From: JBFWNZ01 sp050250795
GTDB lineage: Bacteria; Pseudomonadota; Alphaproteobacteria; UBA8366
DNA: 11,680 nucleotides
Assembly (NCBI GenBank): GCA_050250795.1
Contig: JBFWNZ010000092.1
Location: 1 to 11,680, forward strand
Reading direction: 5' to 3'
Below, one piece after another: positions 1 to 7,067 of this stretch. Under the pieces are notes generated by a model that was not told the origin of the DNA, did no database searches, and saw nothing but the letters and a program-made list of their open reading frames with translations. The translations under genes and the position numbers were made by a program. Position 1 is the stretch's first letter, and every line of letters starts with the position of its first letter.

Positions 1-162
1 CGCGACGACATCCTCTGCCAGCACGCTGCCGGCGGCCGCCGGCAGCGGCAGGTCCTCGATCCCGCAGACCGGGACGATCCGCTCGGCCAGCAGTGCCAGC
101 GCCTGGTCCACCGTCAGCAGGTCGCCCGAAAAGGCAAAGCAGTCGTCGCTAAGCGGCGCCAT
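1..162 (-). CDS. moeA: MoeA, molybdopterin molybdenumtransferase (N-terminal fragment, cut by window edge)
   Basis: Only the first 54 codons are inside the window; the gene runs off the left edge. The translation begins MAPLSDDCF and continues with VDQALALLAERI, a short linker, then LPLPAAAGSVLAEDVVA. This is the typical start of MoeA, where a helix (the ALxLL segment) leads into the 'G-x-VLAEDV' strand. By family knowledge MoeA inserts molybdate into adenylylated molybdopterin to make molybdenum cofactor. The ATG at 162 lies inside the last codons of mobB (14-nt overlap, different frame). No good Shine-Dalgarno precedes it, so translational coupling to mobB is likely. The catalytic domains are outside the window. 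The call rests on the N-terminal pattern plus the mobB neighbour. Confidence 0.8.
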   Translation of the reverse strand, partial: MAPLSDDCFAFSGDLLTVDQALALLAERIVPVCGIEDLPLPAAAGSVLAEDVVA

Positions 163-667
163 CGAGACGGCTTTCCAGCCCGCCGCGCGCCAGCAGGAAA
201 TCGGCGATGGCGGCGATGTCGTTCAGCGGCAGGACCGGCCGGTCCAGGCCGGGAAGTGCCGCATCCGATGCGACCGCAACGACATGCGGGTCCTCCGGCG
301 CCAGAAGCGGCTTGCCCAGGGCCGGACGATGAACCTCAAGCTTGTCGTAGGGGTCGTATTTGAAGCCCTCGACCAGCAGCAGGTCGACGGGGGTCATATG
401 GGCGATGAGGTCGGCCAGCAACGGTTCGGGCGCGCCGCGAAGCTCGTGCATCAGCGCCCAGCGATGGGCGGAACTGATCATCACCTCGGTCGCGCCCGCC
501 TCGCGGTGCGTATGCGAATCCTTGCCGGGCTTGTCCACGTCGAAGGCGTGATGCGCGTGCTTCACCGTCGAGACGGAGACGCCGCGGCGCACCAGCAGCG
601 GGATCAGCCCGCGCAGCAGCGTGGTCTTGCCGCTGCCGCTCCATCCTGCGATGCCGAATACATACAT
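149..667 (-). CDS. mobB: MobB, molybdopterin-guanine dinucleotide biosynthesis adaptor (P-loop GTPase)
   Basis: A 172-residue protein of normal MobB length. It starts with a strand and P-loop (GWSGSGKTT, residues 8-16). The family's signature VKHAHHAFDVDKPGKDS follows at about residues 35-51, then HREAGA, RWALMHEL and LLLVEGFKYD, the switch-like segment with the conserved 'VEGFK'. MobB binds GTP and assists MobA in attaching GMP to molybdopterin, giving the bis-MGD cofactor of DMSO-reductase-family enzymes; it acts in the cytoplasm. The gene starts 22 bp after the pgsA stop and ends 14 bp inside moeA, so it belongs to the same minus-strand operon. Its Shine-Dalgarno is weak (AAGG about 8 nt upstream). 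mobA is not in view. Confidence 0.93.
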   Translation of the reverse strand: MYVFGIAGWSGSGKTTLLRGLIPLLVRRGVSVSTVKHAHHAFDVDKPGKDSHTHREAGATEVMISSAHRWALMHELRGAPEPLLADLIAHMTPVDLLLVEGFKYDPYDKLEVHRPALGKPLLAPEDPHVVAVASDAALPGLDRPVLPLNDIAAIADFLLARGGLESRLDGAA

Positions 668-689
668 CGATCGCTGCCTTGCGGCCGGC

Positions 690-1289
690 TCAGCCGGCCG
701 GGTGCTTGCCGCCGGATGCGGCGGGCGGCTCCGCGCCGTCGGTCGCGCTCATATGGCGGCTGCCGGCGCGCAGGTAGTCGTAGCCGGTGACGAGGGTCAA
801 GAGCGCCGCCGCCCACAGGCCGACCTCGCCCACCAGGGTCGCCGGAAAGGGGGTGATGTTGCCGACGATCAGAAAGCCGAGCGCCAGCATCTGGATCGCC
901 GTCTTCCACTTGGCGAGCCGGCTGACCGGAAGGCCGACCTTGATCTCGGCCAGGAACTCGCGCAGCCCCGACACCAGGATCTCGCGCATCAGGATGATGA
1001 CCGCCGGCAGGACCGCGAGACCGGCGATCCGTTCGAAGGCGCACATCACGAGCAGCAATGCGCCGACCAGCAGCTTGTCGGCGATCGGATCGAGGAAACG
1101 GCCCCAGCGCGAGACGCTGCCGAGCTGGCGCGCGATGTAGCCGTCCAGGAAGTCGGTCAGGCAGGCATAGACATAGAGGCCGAAGGCGACCCAGCGCGCG
1201 GCGTCGCCCTGGACCCAGAACAGGGCGACCAGCGGCGCGATCACGACGATGCGCGACAGGGTCAGCAGGTTCGGCAGATTCGTCAGCAT
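690..1289 (-). CDS. pgsA: PgsA, CDP-diacylglycerol-glycerol-3-phosphate 3-phosphatidyltransferase
   Basis: A 199-residue integral membrane enzyme. It forms phosphatidylglycerophosphate from CDP-diacylglycerol and glycerol-3-phosphate, the committed step to phosphatidylglycerol and cardiolipin. The N-terminus MLTNLPNLLTLSRI is characteristic. The complete CDP-alcohol phosphotransferase motif D-G-x2-A-R-x8-G-x3-D-x3-D is visible around residues 49-71 (DGYIAR, then G, RFLDPIAD). Hydrophobic segments flank it (LVALFWVQ, VGALLLVMCAF, LAVLPAVIILM and a last one near residues 150-175). GGAG lies 4 nt before the ATG. The C-terminal tail (from about residue 180) is polar and probably cytoplasmic. It lies 78 bp downstream of uvrC and 22 bp upstream of mobB. 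uvrC-pgsA pairing is common in proteobacteria. Confidence 0.95.
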   Translation of the reverse strand: MLTNLPNLLTLSRIVVIAPLVALFWVQGDAARWVAFGLYVYACLTDFLDGYIARQLGSVSRWGRFLDPIADKLLVGALLLVMCAFERIAGLAVLPAVIILMREILVSGLREFLAEIKVGLPVSRLAKWKTAIQMLALGFLIVGNITPFPATLVGEVGLWAAALLTLVTGYDYLRAGSRHMSATDGAEPPAASGGKHPAG

Positions 1290-1367
1290 GGCACTCCGGA
1301 CCGCCAGGGGCGGTGCAACATATCGCCCGGCCGGCTCCGTCCGGGTCCGGCGACAGGCCGGGGGATT

Positions 1368-3317
1368 CTATCCATCGGCGTGGAAATGCCCATAGATTTT
1401 CTCCGCCACCGCCCGGCTGATGCCGTCGACGGAGGCGAGGTCGGCGAGACCGGCCCGCGCCACGTTGCGCGCCGACCCGAAATGCAGCAGCAGGGCCTTC
1501 TTGCGCTTGGCGCCGATCCCCGCAATCTCATCCAGCGGCGAGGCCGAAATCGCCTTGGACCGGCGGGCGCGATGGCTGCCGATCGCAAACCGGTGCGCCT
1601 CGTCGCGCAGGCGTTGCAGGAAATACATGACGGGGTCGCGCGAGGGGAGGGTGAAGGTGGGCCGGCCGGGCATGTGGAACTGCTCGCGCCCGGCATCGCG
1701 GTCCGGTCCCTTCGAGATCGCGAGCACGGGCAGGTCGTCGACGCCGAGATCGGCCATCGCCGCTTCGGCCACGGCCAGCTGGCCGCGTCCGCCGTCGATC
1801 ATGACCAGGCCCGGCCACAGCCCCGCCTCGCGGTCCGGGTCCTCCTTGATGGCGCGCGCGAAACGGCGGGTCAGCATCTCGCGCATCATCGCATAGTCGT
1901 CGCCGCCGGTGGTCGCGCCCGCCGCGCCGCCGGGCGCATCGCGGCCGGTCGTGCGGATGTTGAACTTGCGATACTGGTTCTTCACGAAGCCTTCGGGTCC
2001 GGCGACGATCATCGCGCCGACCGCGTTGGTGCCCTGGATGTGGCTGTTGTCGTAGACCTCGATCCGCTCGGGTGCGGCGTCGAGGCCGAGCGTCTGGGCC
2101 AACTGGTCCAGCAGGCGGCGATGGGTCGCGCTTTCGGCAAGCCGCCGGCCCAGGGCCTCGCGCGCATTGTCGGTGGCGTGCTTGACCGCCACCCGCTTGG
2201 CGCCGCGCTGCGGAACCGACAGGCGGACGCGCCGCTCGGCGCGCAGCGTCAGGGCCTCTTCGATGAGGCCCGCCTCGCGCGGCGTCTCGCTCAACAGGAC
2301 CGAGGGCGGCGGCGGCTTGTCGTCATAGAACTGGCCCAGGAAGGCCGCCAGGATGTCGGCGCTGTCGAGACCCTTGTCATGTGCCGGGAAATAGGCGCGG
2401 TTGCCGTAGTTGCAGCCGCCGCGGAAGAAGAAGGCCTGGATGCAGCTCTGCCCGCCCTGCTGCTCCAGGGCGATGACGTCGGCATCCTCCAGCCCGTCGA
2501 GATTGATGCCCTGATGGGCCTGGACCTGCGTGAGTGCGCGGATGCGGTCGCGAAGGCTGGCGGCCTGCTCGAAATCGAGTCGTTCGGCGGCGTCCTGCAT
2601 CTGCCCGGCGAGGCGAGCCTGAACGGCATGGCTTTCGCCGGCGAGGAACTGCTGCGCCTCGTCGACCAGTTCGGCGTAGGAGTCCGGCCGGACCCGGCCG
2701 ACGCAGGGCGCGGCGCAACGCTTGATCTGATATTGCAGGCAGGGCCGGGTACGGCTCTGGAACACGGCGTCGGAGCAGTTCCGCAGCAGGAAGGCGCGCT
2801 GCAGGGTGGTGATCGTGCGGTTGACCGCGCCGGCCGAGGCGAAGGGACCGAAATAGGCGCCCTTGCGGTCGCGCGCGCCGCGATGCTTCACGATCTGCGG
2901 ATAGGTGTGGTCGCCGGTGATCAGGATGAAGGGAAAGCTTTTGTCGTCGCGCAGCAGCACGTTGTAACGCGGGCGCAGACGCTTGATCAGGTTCGATTCG
3001 AGCAGCAGCGCCTCGACCTCGGTATGGGTCGTGACGAACTCCATCGCCGTGGTCTCCGCGACCATCCGCTGCAGCCGGACCGGCAGCCGGCCGGCCTGGG
3101 CATAGGTGGCGACGCGTTTCTTGAGATTGTGCGCCTTGCCGACATACAGGGCGTCGCCGCGGGCGTTCAGCATCCGGTAGACGCCGGGAGAGGAGGGCAG
3201 GGTCGCCAGCTGGGCCCGGATGACCTCGGTTCCGGACAGCAGGCTGCCGCCCGCCGGAGGCGGGGCGTCGGATTCGGAGGATGCGGGCGAATCGACCATC
3301 GTCCCTAATGTTCGCAT
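1368..3317 (-). CDS. uvrC: UvrC, excinuclease ABC subunit C
   Basis: The nuclease of nucleotide excision repair; with UvrB it cuts on both sides of a DNA lesion. Numbering from the ATG at 3317 (649 aa), the order is complete. A low-complexity leader of about 35 residues is followed by a GIY-YIG domain (GVYRM near 45, ALYVGKAHNLKKR, and the metal-binding Glu in ALLLESNLIKR). A UVR segment (ERLDFEQAASLRDRI) binds UvrB. An RNase-H-like 3' nuclease domain has Asp in EVYDNSHIQG, Asp in VMIDGGRGQL and the RDEAHRFAI segment. Two helix-hairpin-helix units (IAGIGAKRKKALL, VDGISRAVAEKI) end the protein. A TTG start 18 nt further upstream is possible, but GGAGG lies 4 nt before the 3317 ATG, so that start is preferred. 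It is slightly longer than E. coli UvrC because of the N-terminal leader. It is probably the first gene of the operon with pgsA, mobB and moeA. Confidence 0.95.
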   Translation of the reverse strand: MRTLGTMVDSPASSESDAPPPAGGSLLSGTEVIRAQLATLPSSPGVYRMLNARGDALYVGKAHNLKKRVATYAQAGRLPVRLQRMVAETTAMEFVTTHTEVEALLLESNLIKRLRPRYNVLLRDDKSFPFILITGDHTYPQIVKHRGARDRKGAYFGPFASAGAVNRTITTLQRAFLLRNCSDAVFQSRTRPCLQYQIKRCAAPCVGRVRPDSYAELVDEAQQFLAGESHAVQARLAGQMQDAAERLDFEQAASLRDRIRALTQVQAHQGINLDGLEDADVIALEQQGGQSCIQAFFFRGGCNYGNRAYFPAHDKGLDSADILAAFLGQFYDDKPPPPSVLLSETPREAGLIEEALTLRAERRVRLSVPQRGAKRVAVKHATDNAREALGRRLAESATHRRLLDQLAQTLGLDAAPERIEVYDNSHIQGTNAVGAMIVAGPEGFVKNQYRKFNIRTTGRDAPGGAAGATTGGDDYAMMREMLTRRFARAIKEDPDREAGLWPGLVMIDGGRGQLAVAEAAMADLGVDDLPVLAISKGPDRDAGREQFHMPGRPTFTLPSRDPVMYFLQRLRDEAHRFAIGSHRARRSKAISASPLDEIAGIGAKRKKALLLHFGSARNVARAGLADLASVDGISRAVAEKIYGHFHADG

Positions 3318-3411
3318 GGAGCCTCCGCACGTCAACGGATGGCGCCGGTTGATCAGGGCCTTATCGGACGCGGACTGCGTTCGTTCCCGGCCCCGTTAAC
3401 GATTCCGCCAC

Positions 3412-3434
3412 ATATCCACGATTCCTGTGGATAA
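3412..3434. promoter_or_regulatory. Paired DnaA-box-like sites (inverted repeat)
   Basis: TGTGGATAA at 3426-3434 is a perfect match to the DnaA consensus box (TTATCCACA on the minus strand). Facing it is ATATCCACG at 3412-3420 (7 of 9 matches). Together they form a perfect 7-bp inverted repeat, TATCCAC / GTGGATA, with a 7-bp spacer. They sit about 95-120 bp upstream of the preferred uvrC start and just beside the AT-rich stretch. DnaA may act here as a regulator or as an origin binder; this is inferred from the motif only. Confidence 0.4.
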
Positions 3435-3499
3435 GGTTGTTGAAAATCCGGAGCCTCGATCCGCCGGGCCTGAAAAATCCGGGGCTTGGCCTGTTCGCA

Positions 3500-3519
3500 C
3501 AAAAAATAGGCAAAAAATA
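3500..3519. repeat. Tandem A-tract nonamer CAAAAAATA x2
   Basis: CAAAAAATA occurs at 3500-3508 and again at 3511-3519, starting exactly 11 bp apart, close to one helical turn. Phased A-tracts bend DNA, and repeated AT-rich words are also seen in origin unwinding elements. They lie in the most AT-rich part of the window, between the DnaA-box-like sites at 3412-3434 and 3625-3633. Confidence 0.4.
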
Positions 3520-3624
3520 TAACCTATTGCTGCAAAACAACTTTTTAAAGTCAAGTCGCAGAAAATCTCTAAAATCCCAGCGATTTCGTCGAAGGTTCGA
3601 GCCGGCGGGGCGCGCATCCCCTTC

Positions 3625-3633
3625 TGTGCACAA
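3625..3633. promoter_or_regulatory. Weak DnaA-box-like site TGTGCACAA
   Basis: One mismatch to TGTGNATAA. The core TGTGCACA is also palindromic, so it may be an unrelated operator. It is listed because it lies on the far side of the AT-rich block from the perfect box at 3426-3434. Confidence 0.2.
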
Positions 3634-3710
3634 CTTCCAGCGGCCGGCGTTGCCGGAATATGTCTTTTCTATGAAAGGGTTGCGCGAAAAGGCTGCGGCG
3701 CCGGCCCAGG

Positions 3711-4475
3711 TCACTCGTCGATCCGGTCGTCGGGCGAGGGGGTTGCCCAGCCCAGATGCTGCCCGCCATCCAGCGCGATCATTTGCCCCGTCATCGACCG
3801 GGCCGACAGGATGAGTCGCAGCGCCGCCACGATGTCGGCCGTGTCCGTCGGCCGCCCCAGCGGCACGCGCGCGGCTTGCCGGGCGAATTGCTCGGCGGTC
3901 TGGCGCGGGCTGGGCAGGGTGGGACCCGGACCGATCGCGTTCACCCGGATGCGCGGCGCCAGGGCGACGGCCAGCGTCTGCGTCAGCGTCCACAGCCCGG
4001 CCTTGCTGAGCGTATAGGAGAGGAAGTCGGGCGAGAGGTTCCAGACCCGTTGGTCGAGGATGTTGACGACGGTCCCCTCCATGTCGGGCGGCAATGCGGC
4101 CGCCATCGCCTGAATCAGGACGAACGGGGCCCGCAGGTTCACCGCCATATGAAGGTCCCAGGACGCCTTGGTCGCACTGGCCGCGTCGTCCCGCTCGAAG
4201 ACGGACGCGTTGTTGACCAGGCATGCGACCGGGCCGAGGGCGGCGGCGGCGCGCGGCAGGAGATCGGCGACGGCGCCTTCGTCGGTGAGGTCCGCAGGCA
4301 GGACGGCGGCCCGTCCCCCGGCGGTGCGGATGGCCGCGACCGCCGCCGCGGCATCGGCCATGGAATGATTGCAGTGGAGCGCGACGGCCCAGCCATCCGC
4401 CGCGAGGGCCGTTGCGATGGCCCGACCGATGCGGCGGCCGCCCCCCGTCACCAGAACCGTCCGCGGCGGCGTCAT
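3711..4475 (-). CDS. SDR family oxidoreductase, pteridine reductase / FolM type
   Basis: A 254-residue Rossmann-fold short-chain dehydrogenase. Counting from the upstream ATG at 4481, TGGGRRIG (12-19) is the cofactor glycine motif with the double Arg typical of NADPH-using PTR1/FolM proteins. NNAS (90-93), N115 and YTLSK (Y156, K160) complete the SDR set. The usual catalytic Ser, 13 residues before the Tyr, is Asp143 (NILDQR). The same Asp-Tyr-Lys arrangement is known in pteridine reductases, which reduce dihydropteridines or dihydrofolate. The C-terminal GQMIALDGGQHLGW also fits. Two ATGs lie at the front; GGAG abuts the first with no spacing but is 6 nt from the second, so the start at 4475 (Met3) is preferred. 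The exact substrate is not proven, and no folate gene is in view. It is divergent from the TRAP array. Confidence 0.8.
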   Translation of the reverse strand: MTPPRTVLVTGGGRRIGRAIATALAADGWAVALHCNHSMADAAAAVAAIRTAGGRAAVLPADLTDEGAVADLLPRAAAALGPVACLVNNASVFERDDAASATKASWDLHMAVNLRAPFVLIQAMAAALPPDMEGTVVNILDQRVWNLSPDFLSYTLSKAGLWTLTQTLAVALAPRIRVNAIGPGPTLPSPRQTAEQFARQAARVPLGRPTDTADIVAALRLILSARSMTGQMIALDGGQHLGWATPSPDDRIDE

Positions 4476-4481
4476 GCCCAT

Positions 4482-4773
4482 CTCCGAGAATCGGTCGGAA
4501 AATTAAACATCTTAACCCTTTTCCAGAAATAACCTTGCGCCGATGGCGGCCATTTCGTCATAATCCGTTCCCAAGCCGTTTGGCGACGGCCTCAGACGGA
4601 TCATCCGGCGGCATCTTGCAGAGCCGCACGGGATAAACCAAGCGTCCGCGGAAGCCCGTCGCCGAAAGAAACGGATGAAACGGGGCCGTGCCGGAGTCAT
4701 CGCCGTCACAAGGACCCCCCTAAGAACAGGTCTGGCCGCCTATGCGGCCCAGGCGGATTTTGGGAGACGAAGC
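4482..4773. promoter_or_regulatory. Divergent intergenic region between SDR gene and first TRAP gene
   Basis: About 290 bp without a convincing gene. The AT-rich segment at 4499-4535 probably holds the leftward SDR promoter, although I see no good hexamer pair there. The rest is the leader of the first TRAP gene. An in-frame upstream ATG at 4675 would add 33 residues in front of the signal peptide, but it has no good Shine-Dalgarno. The ATG at 4774 (GGGAG 7-8 nt upstream) gives a proper signal peptide. Confidence 0.55.
4535..4564 (+). promoter_or_regulatory. Candidate sigma-70-type promoter for TRAP gene 1
   Basis: TTGCGC (4535-4540), an 18-bp spacer, then CATAAT (4559-4564; 5 of 6 to TATAAT). 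Transcription would start near 4571, leaving a leader of about 200 nt before the ATG at 4774. The -35 hexamer is only half matched, so this is a modest prediction. Confidence 0.35.
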
Positions 4774-5823
4774 ATGACAGGCAGCAACAGCCGGAGTCTG
4801 TCCGGCATTTCCTCCGCATTGGCGGTCGCGGTCCTTTGCGCGGGCACCGCCATGCCCGCGCTGGCGCAGGGCAAGGTCGAAGCGCGGATCAGCACAACAC
4901 CGGGACCCGGCAGCATCAACGTTGCCGAGATGGATCTGTTCGCGAATCTGGCGGAACTGTATTCGCGCGGTTCCATCGAAGGAAAGGTGTTCCACTCCAG
5001 CGTGCTCGGCAAGGAGCGGGCGCAGCTTGAAGGTCTCGTCACCGGGTCGCACGATGTCTTCGTCCACATTTCGGCGATCACCGGCAAGTTCCCGGCGGTA
5101 CGCCTGTGGGATCTCCCCTTCCTGTTCGAGAACACGGACCAGGTGATGCGGCTGATCAACAGCGACATCGCCAAGGACTGGGAGGCGGCGATGGCGAAGG
5201 AGAACATCGTCTATCTCGGAACCTGGGGGTTCGGCTACCGCCAGTTCACGGTCCGCAACAAGCCATACAACTCGCCGGCGGATCTGGTCGGACAGAAGCA
5301 CCGCATTCCGGGCGGCAAGTCGAAGCAACTGCTGTTCGAGGCGCTGGGAGCCAGCCCTTCCACAATCGCGTTTTCCGAACTGTATCAGGCGCTGAACACC
5401 GGGGTCGTGGACAGTCAGGACAACCCGATGGATCTGATCTACGTCACCAAGTTCCACGAGGTGACGAACTACATTTCGCTGCTCAACTACGTCTACAACC
5501 CGCTGATCACCATCGCCGGACGGCCGTTCTGGGACAAGCTGACGGCGGCGCAGCAGGCGGCCATGCGGCGGGCGGCGCAGGATGTGGAAGGCTGGTCGAT
5601 CAACGAGGCCAACATGCGGGACGCCTTCGCGCTGGAAAATAAGCTCAAGGAGCGACCCGACTACAAGGTGAACCGCCTCGATCCGGCAACGCTTCCGCAA
5701 TGGCGCGAAAAAGCCAAAGCGGTCTATTCGGCCTTCGCCGAAGAGACCAGTCAGCGGTATCTGGATGCCATCCGGAAGACCGTGGAAAAGGGCGGCTACT
5801 ACGATGTCGGCACGCTGAACTGA
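4774..5823 (+). CDS. DctP-type TRAP transporter substrate-binding protein, copy 1
   Basis: A 349-residue periplasmic binding protein of the TRAP (DctP, PF03480-like) family. It would capture a small carboxylate-type ligand and hand it to a DctQM membrane pair driven by a sodium or proton gradient. Residues 1-31 are a Sec signal peptide (hydrophobic core AVAVLCAGTAM, cleavage after PALA, mature start QG); there is no proper lipobox. Family marks are LGKERAQLEGLVTGSHD, LWDLPFLF, GYRQFTVRNKP, the RIPGG segment whose Arg (R177) corresponds to the ligand-anchoring arginine of TRAP binding proteins, and GVVDSQDNP. It belongs to the ITGKF / YNPL subtype with copies 2 and 3. It is the first of five tandem paralogues. 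A 13-bp perfect inverted repeat without a T-run follows, so read-through into copy 2 is possible. The ligand is unknown. Confidence 0.93.
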   Translation: MTGSNSRSLSGISSALAVAVLCAGTAMPALAQGKVEARISTTPGPGSINVAEMDLFANLAELYSRGSIEGKVFHSSVLGKERAQLEGLVTGSHDVFVHISAITGKFPAVRLWDLPFLFENTDQVMRLINSDIAKDWEAAMAKENIVYLGTWGFGYRQFTVRNKPYNSPADLVGQKHRIPGGKSKQLLFEALGASPSTIAFSELYQALNTGVVDSQDNPMDLIYVTKFHEVTNYISLLNYVYNPLITIAGRPFWDKLTAAQQAAMRRAAQDVEGWSINEANMRDAFALENKLKERPDYKVNRLDPATLPQWREKAKAVYSAFAEETSQRYLDAIRKTVEKGGYYDVGTLN

Positions 5824-5843
5824 CCCCCTCCGCATGAGGGTGT

Positions 5844-5885
5844 CCGACCTGTCCGCGCGATCGATGCCGGTAGCGGACAGGTCGG
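5844..5885 (+). repeat. 13-bp perfect inverted repeat after TRAP gene 1
   Basis: CCGACCTGTCCGC (5844-5856) pairs perfectly with GCGGACAGGTCGG (5873-5885) around a 16-nt loop, 20 bp after the stop codon. No T-run follows on either strand, so it is not a classical intrinsic terminator. It may be a Rho-associated 3'-end stem, an mRNA-stabilising hairpin between copies 1 and 2, or a protein site. Confidence 0.6.
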
Positions 5886-5930
5886 GGCAGCGCCGCACCG
5901 GCCCTATCGGCCGCCGCCCGACCCGGCAAA

Positions 5931-5957
5931 ACGGCAATCAACGGGGCAACGGCAATC
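5931..5957 (+). repeat. Direct repeat ACGGCAATC x2 upstream of TRAP gene 2
   Basis: ACGGCAATC occurs at 5931-5939 and 5949-5957, 18 bp apart, with a related ACGGGGCAA between them (5941-5949). They end about 26 bp before the preferred start of copy 2. Evenly spaced repeats just ahead of a start suggest a regulator-binding site, but the function is unknown. Confidence 0.3.
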
Positions 5958-5983
5958 CGCCGTAAATCTGGGGAGAGATGCGT

Positions 5984-7027
5984 ATGGGAATGCAGCAGAA
6001 TCTTTATCGCTACGCCAAACCGGCAGCCATCGCGGGGGCTTGCATCCTGTCGATGTCGGCGACGGCCCTGGCCCAGGGCAAGCTTGAGGCGAAGATCAGT
6101 TCGACGGCCGGCCCCGACAGCATCAATACCGTCGAGATGGAGATGTTCTCGAAGCTGGTCGACCTGTACACGAACGGGTCGGTCGAAGGGAAGGTCTTCA
6201 CCCTCGCGCAGCTGGGCAAGGAACGTGCCCAGCTCGAAGGCCTCGTGCTGGGCACGCATGATGTGTTCCTGCACATCTCGTCGATCACCGGCAAGTTCCC
6301 GGCCGTCCGGTTCTGGGACCTGCCCTTCCTGTTCACCGACACCGATCAGGTCTTCCGGCTGATCAACAGCCAGGCCCGCAAGGACTGGGAAGACGCGATG
6401 GCGAAGGAGAACATCGTCTATCTCGGCACCTGGGGTTACGGCTACCGCCAGTTCTCGATCCGCAACAAGCCCTATGCCACGCCGGCGGACCTCGTCGGGC
6501 AGAAGCACCGGATTCCGGGCGGCAAGTCCAAGCAGATGGTGTTCGAGGCCCTGGGTGCGAACGTGTCCACGGTCGCCTTCGCGGAACTCTACCAAGCGCT
6601 CAGCGCGGGCGTGGTCGACAGCCAGGACAACCCGATCGACCAGATCTACACCATGAAGTTCCACGAGGTCACCGACTACATCTCGATGATCAACTACATG
6701 TACAACCCGCTGATCGCGATCGCCGGCAAGCCGTTCTGGGATAAGCTGTCGCCCGATCAGCAGGCGGCGTTCAAGCTGGCCGGCCGGGACGTCGAGGCGT
6801 GGTCGCTGAACCTCGCCAACTGGCGCGACGCCAATGCGCTGGACAAGATCCGGAAGGACAAGCCGAGCATCAAGGTCAACCATCTCGATCCGAAAACCAT
6901 CCCGCAATGGCGCGAGAAGGTGAAGCCGGTCTACGCGGCCTTCGAGGAGGAGACCAACAAGGAGTATCTGGCCGAGATCATGAAGACGGCCGATGGCGGC
7001 TACTACAAGGCCGGTACCCTGAAATAA
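5984..7027 (+). CDS. DctP-type TRAP transporter substrate-binding protein, copy 2
   Basis: A 347-residue paralogue of copy 1, aligning without internal gaps. The signal peptide covers residues 1-30 (AAIAGACILSMSATALA, then mature QGK). The Cys at 20 is not in a valid lipobox. Conserved TRAP features are LGKERAQLEGLV, FWDLPFLF, GYRQFSIRNKP, RIPGG (R176, the expected carboxylate anchor) and GVVDSQDNP. It shares SITGKF and YNPL with copies 1 and 3. Three in-frame ATGs lie at 5978, 5984 and 5990; GGGAG (5971-5975) is only 2 nt from the first but 8 nt from the second, so 5984 is preferred. A strong terminator follows. It may be transcribed together with copy 1 or from its own promoter; none is obvious in the 154-bp gap. 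Confidence 0.93.
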   Translation: MGMQQNLYRYAKPAAIAGACILSMSATALAQGKLEAKISSTAGPDSINTVEMEMFSKLVDLYTNGSVEGKVFTLAQLGKERAQLEGLVLGTHDVFLHISSITGKFPAVRFWDLPFLFTDTDQVFRLINSQARKDWEDAMAKENIVYLGTWGYGYRQFSIRNKPYATPADLVGQKHRIPGGKSKQMVFEALGANVSTVAFAELYQALSAGVVDSQDNPIDQIYTMKFHEVTDYISMINYMYNPLIAIAGKPFWDKLSPDQQAAFKLAGRDVEAWSLNLANWRDANALDKIRKDKPSIKVNHLDPKTIPQWREKVKPVYAAFEEETNKEYLAEIMKTADGGYYKAGTLK

Positions 7028-7067
7028 ATCTCTCCCCGCCTCGGCGCTCCGGCGCCGCAGCGGCCTT

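Larger units (their letters stand above)
3318..3710. other. AT-rich intergenic region between SDR gene and uvrC
   Basis: No credible gene is present. Short overlapping reading frames here have no recognisable protein features. The stretch must contain the uvrC promoter (minus strand). Its base composition is unusual for the window: about 3495-3580 is rich in A/T, with two copies of CAAAAAATA starting 11 bp apart (3500-3508 and 3511-3519) and an AATAGG/CCTATT inverted pair (3505-3510 and 3523-3528). A perfect DnaA-box sequence and two weaker ones lie on either side (see the separate entries). It could be a strong promoter with an A-tract upstream element, a protein-binding bend or a replication-origin-like element; sequence alone does not decide. 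Confidence 0.5.

Noticed and set aside
621..3308. 895-codon open frame on the plus strand opposite uvrC and pgsA
   Set aside because: It is antisense to two clearly conserved genes, is rich in Arg, Gln, Asp and Gly, and has no recognisable domain. Long antisense frames are expected from GC-rich third positions.
3318..3335. TTG start for uvrC at 3335
   Set aside because: The GGAGG lies between this TTG and the ATG at 3317, at correct spacing for the ATG only.
4503..4515. CtrA-like site TTAA-N5-TTAA upstream of the SDR gene
   Set aside because: The known CtrA consensus has a 7-bp spacer. Here it is 5 bp, so I do not call it.
4675..4773. N-terminal extension of TRAP gene 1 from the ATG at 4675
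   Set aside because: It would bury the signal peptide behind 33 polar residues. The ATG at 4774 has a good Shine-Dalgarno and matches the length of the paralogues.
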